From assembly GCA_027348305.1 (NCBI GenBank), contig DAIEPS010000110.1, forward strand, positions 1 to 6,378: a stretch of DNA of 6,378 nt, in the 5' to 3' direction. Positions 1-5,257 of this stretch are shown in pieces (position 1 is the first letter of the stretch; the number at the start of each line of letters is the position of its first letter). Under the pieces are notes generated by a model. The model saw nothing but the letters and a program-made list of their open reading frames with translations. It had not been told where the DNA came from and searched no databases. Position numbers and translations under genes: made by a program. The DNA is from Anaerolineaceae bacterium (GTDB taxonomy: Bacteria > Chloroflexota > Anaerolineae > Anaerolineales > Anaerolineaceae).

Positions 1-2
1 AA

Positions 3-845
3 GCGCGGGCCGCGACCCGCAGGCCCGGTTCTCGTCGCCTGCCGCGCTCGCCGACCGCCCGTGCGACTCTGACGCGACTCAAGGACGCGGTCGCGCAAGT
101 CGGCGTGATAGATGGCTGGCAATTTGTCGTCATCGGCGCGGTGGAAGAAGAACGCGATTCCAAAGGCGCTCATTATGCAGTGAATCGATACAAGCCGGAT
201 TATGTTGTGGTCGGCGAACCGAATAGATGGGACAGGACCGCGCTGGGCTACAAGGGCACCGTCTGGGCAGAAATTTGGATCAAACGCGGACAGGAACACA
301 CGGCCAGCGGCGGCACAACTGCCTGCGAACGGGCAGTGGAAGTATGGCAAACGATTAAAACTTTTACAGACAATTACAACGCTGACAAGGTGCGGGTGTT
401 TGACCAGCTTCAACCTTCGTTGCAAGAGATGGCTTCAGGACAGGGTGATTTTGAGCAGTGGGCCAAGCTGAGGGTGGGGGTGAGGCTGCCGCCGGTTTTT
501 ACGCCGGAGGAATGGTACATCAGACTCGAAGAGTTGGCACTAGGGGCTGAGGTCGTGCGAATTGGAGTGCCGCTTGCGGCTTTTACCTGTGAGAAGAACA
601 CCAAACTGGTGAGAGCCGTGCTGGCTGGCATCCGCGGGGAGGGGGGCATACCGGCGTTTGTCTACAAGACCGGCACCGCCGACCTGAATATTGTGGCGCC
701 CGCCTGGGGTTGTCCGGCGCTGGTGTATGGGCCGGGTGATTCCGCGCTGGATCACACGCCTGACGAGAAGATCGAACTGGGGGAATACGAGAAAGCGGTG
801 CGGGTGCTTACGTCCGCGCTGAGGCAGTTGACCAGGGAAGGGTAA
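3..845 (+). CDS. lysK: [LysW]-lysine/ornithine hydrolase LysK, 5'-truncated (M20 metallopeptidase family)
   Basis: The enzyme releases lysine (or ornithine) from the amino-group carrier protein LysW, the last step of the carrier-protein route of lysine/arginine synthesis in the cytoplasm. Numbering from the GTG at 105, the protein shows the M20 metal-site motif GAVEEE (11-16), VVGEPN (35-40, metal-ligand Glu38), the LysK-like GYKG (48-51), the mid-domain EHTASG, TGTADLN, and the C-terminal YGPGDSALDHTPDE with probable zinc ligand His217. The first metal ligands (His and the Asp of the DAKGP region) are absent because the gene is cut by the window edge; family members are about 350 residues. 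The GTG at 105 is therefore probably not the true start: the frame stays open to base 3, and ATLTRLKDAVAQVG just upstream fits the family. Bases 1-60, however, give an Arg/Pro-rich translation unlike any M20 protein. ArgE/DapE-type enzymes are the alternative, but the GEPN...YKG pattern favours LysK. Confidence 0.85.
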   Translation, partial: ARAATRRPGSRRLPRSPTARATLTRLKDAVAQVGVIDGWQFVVIGAVEEERDSKGAHYAVNRYKPDYVVVGEPNRWDRTALGYKGTVWAEIWIKRGQEHTASGGTTACERAVEVWQTIKTFTDNYNADKVRVFDQLQPSLQEMASGQGDFEQWAKLRVGVRLPPVFTPEEWYIRLEELALGAEVVRIGVPLAAFTCEKNTKLVRAVLAGIRGEGGIPAFVYKTGTADLNIVAPAWGCPALVYGPGDSALDHTPDEKIELGEYEKAVRVLTSALRQLTREG

Positions 846-853
846 GAATTGTC

Positions 854-882
854 TTGCTCAATTTATAGGGTTGCATTATAAT
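854..882 (+). promoter_or_regulatory. Sigma70-type promoter of tRNA-Gly
   Basis: TTGCTC (854-859) and a perfect TATAAT (877-882) are separated by 17 bases. The expected start of transcription is near 889-891, only a few bases before the mature tRNA 5' end at 895. The tRNA is thus probably transcribed on its own, independently of lysK. Confidence 0.75.
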
Positions 883-894
883 TTTTGACACAAC

Positions 895-966
895 GCGGGC
901 ATCGCCAAGTGGTAAGGCGTCAGCCTTCCAAGCTGATATTCGCGGGTTCGAATCCCGCTGCCCGCT
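895..966 (+). tRNA. tRNA-Gly (anticodon UCC)
   Basis: The 72-nt cloverleaf is complete. Acceptor stem GCGGGCA (895-901) pairs with TGCCCGC (959-965), followed by discriminator T966. The D stem GCC/GGC (904-906/916-918) closes loop AAGTGGTAA. The anticodon stem TCAGC/GCTGA (920-924/932-936) is perfect and its loop CTTCCAA carries anticodon TCC at 927-929, reading GGA and probably GGG. The T stem GCGGG/CCCGC (942-946/954-958) closes loop TTCGAAT. No 3' CCA is encoded, so it must be added by CCA transferase. A terminator follows at once. Confidence 0.97.
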
Positions 967-969
967 CTG

Positions 970-989
970 AAACCCCTTCGGGGGTTTTT
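970..989 (+). terminator. Rho-independent terminator of tRNA-Gly
   Basis: AACCCC and GGGGTT form a stem around a stable TTCG tetraloop (977-980), followed by a run of five T. It starts three to four bases after the tRNA discriminator base, so the primary transcript is barely longer than the tRNA. Confidence 0.9.
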
Positions 990-995
990 ATATTA

Positions 996-1077
996 GTGGG
1001 TACCATCGCCCGTAGGGTGCTTCGCAAAGGTATGATATTCGAATACCCTATCGGGCACTATGTCCCGCTGCCCGCTC
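996..1077. repeat. Long imperfect hairpin carrying a copy of the tRNA-Gly 3' end
   Basis: GCCCG-TAGGGT (1008-1018) pairs with ACCCTA-T-CGGGC (1045-1056) with one bulged base, and TTCG/CGAA (1021-1024/1040-1043) extends the stem inward. The outer part pairs imperfectly (996-1006 with 1060-1068, including GTGGG with CCCGC and one G-T pair). The 15 bases at 1063-1077 are identical to the tRNA 3' end plus one base (953-967), and GATATTCG (1034-1041) repeats tRNA bases 935-942. It could be a decayed tRNA-Gly copy or a small palindromic element that duplicated the tRNA end. Confidence 0.6.
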
Positions 1078-1099
1078 AATCATCACCGCTCAATCATCA
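1072..1099. repeat. Perfect 14-bp tandem repeat (two copies)
   Basis: CCGCTCAATCATCA occurs at 1072-1085 and again at 1086-1099 without a mismatch. The first copy begins inside the duplicated tRNA end, and the second runs into the palindrome that follows, so the repeat bridges the two elements. Confidence 0.85.
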
Positions 1100-1131
1100 A
1101 CCTTGACAAGGTTTTAAACCTTGTCAAGGTT
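1099..1131. repeat. Palindrome, CCTTGACAAG family, copy 1
   Basis: AACCTTGACAAGGTTT (1099-1114) and its exact reverse complement (1116-1131) flank a single central base. Each arm holds CCTTGACAAGG, itself a palindrome around one base. The same core recurs at 1260, 2598 and 3316, always between genes. It ends in TTCTTTT, so it might also terminate transcription. Confidence 0.8.
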
Positions 1132-1253
1132 CTTTTACGAAGCGACAAACTCTTTGAAGGCTCCCAAGAGTCATTTTTTATTCTCTGGCACCATCCAGGT
1201 GTGCCATTAGAACGTTGTTGCCCACTCAATGTACAGTAGATTAATGGTTTTAC

Positions 1254-1326
1254 AGCCCACCTTGACAAGTTAACCCCTCTCACTACGCTCGGGGGCGCGA
1301 AGATCGCGACCTTGTCAAGGTGGGCT
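1254..1326. repeat. Inverted repeat, CCTTGACAAG family, copy 2
   Basis: AGCCCACCTTGACAAG (1254-1269) and its perfect reverse complement (1311-1326) enclose 41 bases. Those bases include a second small hairpin, CGCGA/TCGCG (1296-1300/1304-1308). Further out, GTACAGT (1231-1237) and ACTGTAC (1338-1344) are also inverted, so the unit may span 1231-1344. This resembles a small non-autonomous palindromic element; no transposase is present. Confidence 0.75.
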
Positions 1327-1483
1327 AACCCCTGCTGACTGTACTGCCTATAGTTTTATCAAGATGGGCTGGTTTTGTTCCAAAAACCACATGTCTTATT
1401 TGGAAAATTTCTTTCTCTATTATTAAAAGAGCACTTATTTCCAGGTGCAGTTTTGTCATCCATCTGCTTACAAAGGAGAAAAA

Positions 1484-2548
1484 ATGAATAAGCGATATCT
1501 CCGGTTTATTATGATCCTTGGCCTGCTGGCTACATTATTATTGATCTTCGGCACGGTTGGCGCAGCACCAAAGGATGGCCCTGTTGTCAGCTTGAGTTCT
1601 GCCCAAAGCGAGTATACGGCATCGCAAGACGTTATGATCGACATCACGATCACCAATCCGACCAAACACAGCCTACGGATCTTAAAGTGGTTCACTCCAA
1701 GCGATGGCATGGAAGGTCCGCTGTTGAATGTCAAGGTGAATGGCGCATCTGCTACCTATCTCGGTGCGCTCTATAAACGCCCTGCAGCGACCGGCAACGA
1801 TTACCTCACACTGAAAAGCGGCGAAAGCGTTGCATACAGTGTCAACCTGGGCGACTATTATGACCTCTCCTCCAGCGGACAGTATGACATTTACTACGAT
1901 GCCGCTGCTTACAACCTCTTTGATGAAAAAGGGAACGGCTCAAACAGCCCCGATTCGATCACGTCTGATCCACTCAGTTTAAAAATTGATGGGCGTGCCC
2001 CCAAGGTTAAACCAACCCCCGTGCCGACACCAGCTCCCAGTGGGACGTCTTTTAACCGTTGTACAACTGCCCAGCAAACCATTCTTCTGGCAGCCCGTGC
2101 CCAGGCAACAACCTATTCCATGGATGGCAGCAGTTATCTCAATGGCGGCCTGACCAATTCACGTTATGTGACCTGGTTTGGCGCAGTGGATGCATCACGC
2201 TATGTTACTGCAACAACTCATTTTACGAACCTTGCCAATGCCTGGACCAATTTCGGTGTGACTTTTGATTGCGGCTGCAAACAAAATTATTACGCTTACG
2301 TTTATCCCAGCAAGCCGTATATCATCTACATTTGCAAAGTATTTTGGACGGCACCCGCAAGTGGAACGGATTCACAGGGTGGCACGCTGGTCCATGAAAT
2401 GAGCCATTTCCCGCTTGTGGCTGGCACCAGTGATTATGTCTACGGACAAACCGGCGCAATGAGCCTGGCGATCACTGATCCAGCCAAAGCTGTCATGAAC
2501 GCCGATAATCATGAATATTTCGCTGAAAACACTCCAGCATTGCCCTGA
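1484..2548 (+). CDS. Secreted M35 (aspzincin) metalloendopeptidase, peptidyl-Lys type
   Basis: This is a 354-residue zinc endopeptidase predicted to be exported. The start at 1484 has AAGGAG five bases upstream; an in-frame ATG at 1445 lacks one and would bury the signal peptide. Residues 1-27 form a signal peptide (MNKR, hydrophobic core, cleavage near VGAA). Residues ~30-165 look like the beta-sandwich domain often preceding bacterial M35 catalytic domains, followed by a Pro/Thr linker (KPTPVPTPAPSG). The catalytic domain has zinc motif HEMSH (304-308) and GTSD (314-317), whose Asp317 is the third ligand defining aspzincins. Four cysteines (RCTT, DCGC, ICK) match the two-disulfide pattern of fungal peptidyl-Lys enzymes, and NADNHEYFAENTP near the end is typical of that subgroup. 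Cleavage before lysine is inferred from family. It appears monocistronic, with a terminator at 2587-2625. A nutritional role in degrading extracellular protein is likely but unproven. Confidence 0.9.
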   Translation: MNKRYLRFIMILGLLATLLLIFGTVGAAPKDGPVVSLSSAQSEYTASQDVMIDITITNPTKHSLRILKWFTPSDGMEGPLLNVKVNGASATYLGALYKRPAATGNDYLTLKSGESVAYSVNLGDYYDLSSSGQYDIYYDAAAYNLFDEKGNGSNSPDSITSDPLSLKIDGRAPKVKPTPVPTPAPSGTSFNRCTTAQQTILLAARAQATTYSMDGSSYLNGGLTNSRYVTWFGAVDASRYVTATTHFTNLANAWTNFGVTFDCGCKQNYYAYVYPSKPYIIYICKVFWTAPASGTDSQGGTLVHEMSHFPLVAGTSDYVYGQTGAMSLAITDPAKAVMNADNHEYFAENTPALP

Positions 2549-2586
2549 TCAGATCTGTAAATGATCAAATTCCCCCTATGGGTCAA

Positions 2587-2625
2587 CCAGCTTTGTGCCT
2601 TGACAAGCATGAAGCTGGAATTTTT
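2587..2625 (+). terminator. Rho-independent terminator of the M35 peptidase gene
   Basis: CCAGCTT (2587-2593) pairs with AAGCTGG (2612-2618). The stem extends inward through two G-T pairs and three Watson-Crick pairs, and TTTTT follows at 2621-2625. The loop contains one CCTTGACAAG core (2598-2607). The hairpin overlaps a promoter for the next gene. Confidence 0.7.
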
Positions 2626-2628
2626 AAT
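2600..2628 (+). promoter_or_regulatory. Sigma70-type promoter of the nitroreductase gene
   Basis: A consensus TTGACA (2600-2605) stands 17 bases ahead of TTTAAT (2623-2628, five of six matches), giving a predicted start near 2635 and a leader of about 50 bases. The -35 box lies inside the loop of the upstream terminator, within a CCTTGACAAG core. A second -10-like hexamer, TATACT at 2649-2654, has no good -35 partner and is the weaker alternative. Confidence 0.5.
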
Positions 2629-2686
2629 TACTTATGGAATCCTTGCGCTATACTAAATGAAATATTATCCTCACCAGGAGTGATCC

Positions 2687-3262
2687 ATGATCAGAGACCT
2701 TGTGTTACGCAACCGCAGCTACCGTCGGTTTGACCATACGAAAAGGATTTCACCAGCCACTCTGCGCGAACTAGTGGACCTGGCGCATTTTTCCCCATCA
2801 GGGCGGAATGTTCAGCCTTTGAAATACCTGTTGGTCACGACCGAAGAAGCCTGTGCGAAGCTGTATCCGCAGTTGAGTTGGGCTGGCTACCTCAAAGATT
2901 GGGACGGACCCGTCGAGAACGAACGCCCGACGGCGTATGTGATCATGCTGGGCGATACCACGCTTGCTCCCACATTTGGGATCGATCCTGGGATTGCGGC
3001 TCAATCGCTACTGCTTGGCGCGGTGGAACAGGGTCTGGGTGGGTGCATCCTCGGAACCGTCAAACGTGAAGAAATCCGAAACCTGTTCGATATCCCGGCG
3101 CAATATGAAGTTTTGTATGTGATCGCATTGGGAGAGCCCGTCGAAAAGGTGGTGATCGAAGAGGTCAAAGCGGATGGTGACATCAAGTACTGGCGGGATG
3201 CCGAACAGGTGCATCACCTTCCGAAGCGTGCGCTAAAAGATGTGATTGTTGGTGAGAAGTAA
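2687..3262 (+). CDS. Nitroreductase family FMN oxidoreductase
   Basis: This 191-residue protein is a probable cytoplasmic homodimeric flavoenzyme that uses NAD(P)H to reduce a nitro, quinone or similar acceptor; the natural substrate cannot be read from sequence. The start at 2687 has AGGAG (2676-2680) six bases upstream. The N-terminal FMN phosphate-binding motif RNRSYRRF (8-15) is followed by SPSGRNVQPLKY (36-47), the usual S-P-S-x-x-N-x-Q-P flavin loop. DPGIAAQSLLLGAVEQGLGGCILG (100-123) is the dimer-interface helix and Gly-rich turn of the family. ALGEP and KYWRD...HHLPKR near the C-terminus match a compact subgroup common in anaerobes. Length is normal for that subgroup. It has its own promoter within the preceding terminator region and seems to be a single-gene unit, facing the glycosyltransferase gene across a palindrome. 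Confidence 0.9.
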   Translation: MIRDLVLRNRSYRRFDHTKRISPATLRELVDLAHFSPSGRNVQPLKYLLVTTEEACAKLYPQLSWAGYLKDWDGPVENERPTAYVIMLGDTTLAPTFGIDPGIAAQSLLLGAVEQGLGGCILGTVKREEIRNLFDIPAQYEVLYVIALGEPVEKVVIEEVKADGDIKYWRDAEQVHHLPKRALKDVIVGEK

Positions 3263-3310
3263 TTTAAAAAATGTTTTTGCATCAGTGTAGACAAAAAGAT
3301 AGATGAATTA

Positions 3311-3353
3311 GACCACCTTGACAAGGGTTATAAAAAACCTTGTCAAGGTGGTC
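3311..3353. repeat. Palindrome, CCTTGACAAG family, copy 3, between convergent genes
   Basis: GACCACCTTGACAAGG (3311-3326) pairs over 16 uninterrupted bases with 3338-3353. After a bulged G, two more pairs close a loop of ATAAAA. It lies 48 bases after the nitroreductase stop and 25 bases from the end of the convergent glycosyltransferase gene. It may therefore act as a terminator in both directions, although neither side has a clean T tract. Confidence 0.75.
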
Positions 3354-3378
3354 ATTTAGAGATATTTTATTGAAATAT

Positions 3379-5031
3379 TTACTTTACGTAATAGTCCTTA
3401 AATAACGAATCACTCACAAAGATATAACCGAATGAATCTTTATAAAGCAATTTGTATCCGGCTATGTCTTCATGCAGAGCATCTGAATAAAAATCATACA
3501 TCTGCTGCATGGCATCTTTATCCAGTGCAATGTCAAGCTTGGACGCGTCCGCGAAGTAATACGCGTTTTCGTATTCGATAAAGAGGAAGTCCGGCTGGTT
3601 CTCGTTGATGTAATCGTAGGTTGCCAGGTTCCAGTTGTAGATCACCCTCCAGTGCGGATTGTCGGCAACGTATGCGCGCCAATCACGGTAGATCAGCAGG
3701 GGCGTATTTTGCGGGAGCCTGGGAAGATAATCCGTTTTGAAGATCTGGAACATGGCCAGGCTGGGGGAAGTGGCTTCGCGCTGCGAAGTCCCCTGGATGG
3801 CGACTGCTGTCTGGATTGTGTTTATGCCTGTGGTGATTAACATCATCAGCACGATTGCCAGATTTAATAGGGGCGCGATCCATTTACTTTTTGTGCCACG
3901 AAGTGAAAAGCTGGTCTTGAGATCATCCGGCACCCAATCCAGCAGGGTGGCGTAGAGCGGCAGCACGGCCGGGATAAAGTAATGCGGCCGCAGGGTGGCG
4001 GCAAAAACGACAAAGTAGCCCATGAATCCAAGCACCCAGGTGAGGATGATGAGGTATTTGAGCCGGTTCGCTTTTCTGAACAAGCCAAAAACGGTGGTAG
4101 CCAGAGCGGCTAAAAAGAGCAGGATGCCACCGTAGTAATCGCGGATCATTTGAACGATCTCATTAAACTTGCCGGAGGAACCGTTGCCGGCCACCCAGAA
4201 CCCCTGTGAACTTTGCGAGAGGTTGGCTTTAAAAATGGCAATGATCTCGCCGCGTTCGATGGGGAAGAGCAGCAGCGGATTGGTCGCCACAACCGAACCG
4301 ACCAGCACCAATAAAAACAACAGTGCGGAAAGAAGGGCTTTCTTAAAAGAGATGCTTTTGGTTATTACCCCATAAATAAAAACACTGGCATAGGTAAGCA
4401 CGAAGAGCACGCCCAGAATCTTGGCGCCAATCGCCAGGGCGCAGGCGACACCCGAAAGATAAAAGAATTTACCGAATCTGCCATTATCCAAAACCAAAAA
4501 GAAGATAGTCAATACAGCAAAGAGGGTCAGCAGGCTGTCTGGGTGCCACCAGAGGTCATTACGCACCACAGCCGGCAGGGTCATCAACAGCAGAAAAGTC
4601 AGCAGCGCTTTCCACGGCGACCTGGATCTGAACTGATCGCGGATCAGGATGAAGGCGACTACCAGCATGGGCAGAACATTGATCAATTGCCTTAATACGG
4701 CCACGATGACCTGTGTGTGCGTTGTCCAATCCGCGCCTAGGATCCACTTGACGGGCAGGATGGCGAGGGCTGAGAAGAAGTAGAATGGGTATCCGTAGTA
4801 GTAGTGCAGATAGACCAGGAAATTATGCAGGGTGGCCTTGAAGTTTTCTCCCTGCTGAAGCATGTGGATCACATTCGGGTATTGGGCAAACTCATCATGC
4901 TCAAAAGCGCTGAGCATGGCGGCGTCTTTAGCCCCCGTCAGGTTGGGGAAGATGAACACGCCAAAGAGGGTCAGCGATAGCAGTGCGAGTATCCAAAAAA
5001 TGAGTCTTTGTTGTTTGGTCATTGTTCCCAT
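3379..5031 (-). CDS. Polytopic membrane glycosyltransferase, GT-C fold (GT39/ArnT-like)
   Basis: The protein (550 residues from the ATG at 5031) should use a lipid-linked sugar to glycosylate a lipid or protein on the outer face of the membrane; donor and acceptor are unknown. A hydrophobic helix at ~9-30 precedes an extracytoplasmic loop with EHDEFAQY (44-51), where Asp46-Glu47 sit at the position of the catalytic acidic residues of GT-C enzymes. Further membrane segments fall near 80-98, 110-131, 142-157, 166-183, 190-222, 232-252, 301-317, 325-346, 350-366 and 385-405. WWHPDSLL (161-168) and LRPHYFIPAVLPLY (347-360) are typical of GT39-like proteins. Residues ~415-550 form a soluble C-terminal part. 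The second ATG (5022, residue 4) is a likelier start, with GGA/GGGA sequences upstream of it. The gene is divergent from the thiamine locus. A TACAAT-like -10 (5054-5049, minus strand) has no clear -35. Confidence 0.8.
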   Translation of the reverse strand: MGTMTKQQRLIFWILALLSLTLFGVFIFPNLTGAKDAAMLSAFEHDEFAQYPNVIHMLQQGENFKATLHNFLVYLHYYYGYPFYFFSALAILPVKWILGADWTTHTQVIVAVLRQLINVLPMLVVAFILIRDQFRSRSPWKALLTFLLLMTLPAVVRNDLWWHPDSLLTLFAVLTIFFLVLDNGRFGKFFYLSGVACALAIGAKILGVLFVLTYASVFIYGVITKSISFKKALLSALLFLLVLVGSVVATNPLLLFPIERGEIIAIFKANLSQSSQGFWVAGNGSSGKFNEIVQMIRDYYGGILLFLAALATTVFGLFRKANRLKYLIILTWVLGFMGYFVVFAATLRPHYFIPAVLPLYATLLDWVPDDLKTSFSLRGTKSKWIAPLLNLAIVLMMLITTGINTIQTAVAIQGTSQREATSPSLAMFQIFKTDYLPRLPQNTPLLIYRDWRAYVADNPHWRVIYNWNLATYDYINENQPDFLFIEYENAYYFADASKLDIALDKDAMQQMYDFYSDALHEDIAGYKLLYKDSFGYIFVSDSLFKDYYVK

Positions 5032-5076
5032 CCAAAGAGCGATACAAAATTGTACCCCATTTGTTTGGGTAAATTC

Positions 5077-5105
5077 TTGACTTTGAGTTCAATCCAGTCT
5101 ATACT
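5077..5105 (+). promoter_or_regulatory. Sigma70-type promoter of the TPP-riboswitch transcript
   Basis: TTGACT (5077-5082) and TATACT (5100-5105) are exactly 17 bases apart. The predicted transcription start near 5111-5113 lies about 15 bases before the riboswitch aptamer, as expected for the leader of thiN. Confidence 0.8.
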
Positions 5106-5110
5106 TTTGG

Positions 5111-5123
5111 CTGTAAATTACAG
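5111..5123. promoter_or_regulatory. Small perfect palindrome over the predicted transcription start
   Basis: CTGTAA and TTACAG are perfect inverted repeats around one A. The site covers the predicted +1 of the riboswitch promoter. It is too tight to form the full stem in RNA, so a protein operator is conceivable, but a 13-bp palindrome may be chance. Confidence 0.25.
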
Positions 5124-5126
5124 TTT

Positions 5127-5216
5127 CACGGGGAGCCTGGCGTACCAGGCTGAGAGGAAGGCTAGGCGCCTTCGACCCGCAAAACCTGATCCGGATAATG
5201 CCGGCGGAGGGATGTG
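5127..5216 (+). promoter_or_regulatory. TPP riboswitch (THI-box aptamer)
   Basis: The conserved elements of the thiamine pyrophosphate aptamer appear in order: CACGGGGAGCC (5127-5137) for P1/P2, a P3 arm ending in the invariant CTGAGA (5150-5155), GACCCGC closing P2, then the pyrophosphate-sensing part ACCTGATCCGGATAATG (5184-5200) and CCGGCGGAGGGATG (5201-5214). CCGG/CCGG makes the P4/P5 arm. It controls thiN directly, through the terminator at 5232-5257, and perhaps the thiamine-binding lipoprotein gene downstream. TPP binding is expected to lower expression. Confidence 0.96.
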
Positions 5217-5231
5217 TGTGTCTAAACAACC

Positions 5232-5257
5232 AACCCTCCCAGGCGGAGGGTTTTTTT
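5232..5257 (+). terminator. Riboswitch expression platform: terminator that also masks the thiN ribosome binding site
   Basis: AACCCTCC (5232-5239) and GGAGGGTT (5245-5252) form an eight-pair stem with loop CAGGC. The T run reaches 5257 and the thiN ATG starts at the next base. The 3' arm GGAGG (5245-5249) is the only Shine-Dalgarno sequence for thiN, eight bases from its start codon, so the same hairpin can stop transcription and hide the translation start. The 5' arm CCCTCC could instead pair with GGAGGG at 5206-5211 in the aptamer, giving a possible antiterminator. Confidence 0.85.

Larger units (their letters stand above)
967..1483. other. 517-base gene-free, repeat-rich region between tRNA-Gly and the M35 peptidase gene
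   Basis: I find no credible coding sequence on either strand. The short open frames here overlap the tRNA or the palindromes and have no ribosome binding site. The region holds the tRNA terminator, the long hairpin at 996-1068, the 14-bp tandem repeat at 1072-1099 and two CCTTGACAAG palindromes (1099-1131, 1254-1326). Bases 1345-1470 are AT-rich and should contain the peptidase promoter. The best I can offer is TTGGAA (1400-1405) with TATTAA (1421-1426) at a short 15-base spacing, which is too weak to call. Confidence 0.6.

Noticed and set aside
885..890. TTGACA just before the tRNA as a -35 box
   Set aside because: The matching -10 position would fall inside the tRNA and has no suitable sequence; the promoter at 854-882 is far better.
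885..1106. 73-codon open frame over the tRNA and its terminator
   Set aside because: It is a translation of tRNA and hairpin sequence, with no ribosome binding site and no protein-like composition.
1318..1426. Promoter for the M35 peptidase gene
   Set aside because: Several AT-rich hexamers such as TATAGT (1349-1354), TATTAT (1418-1423) and TATTAA (1421-1426) exist, but none has a good -35 at proper spacing.
1445..1483. Upstream in-frame ATG of the M35 peptidase adding 13 residues
   Set aside because: There is no ribosome binding site before it. The added residues are unlike a signal peptide, while the ATG at 1484 has AAGGAG at ideal spacing and begins a classic signal peptide.
1099..3353. 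CCTTGACAAG repeats as a CRISPR array
   Set aside because: The copies are widely and irregularly spaced, are inverted as often as direct, and have no regular spacers or cas genes.
3652..3955. Plus-strand open frames inside the glycosyltransferase gene
   Set aside because: They are antisense shadows of a long, well-supported membrane protein gene, without start signals or recognisable motifs.
5198..5257. In-frame upstream ATG for thiN
   Set aside because: It lies inside the conserved TPP aptamer, and the 20 extra residues are a translation of the riboswitch and terminator.
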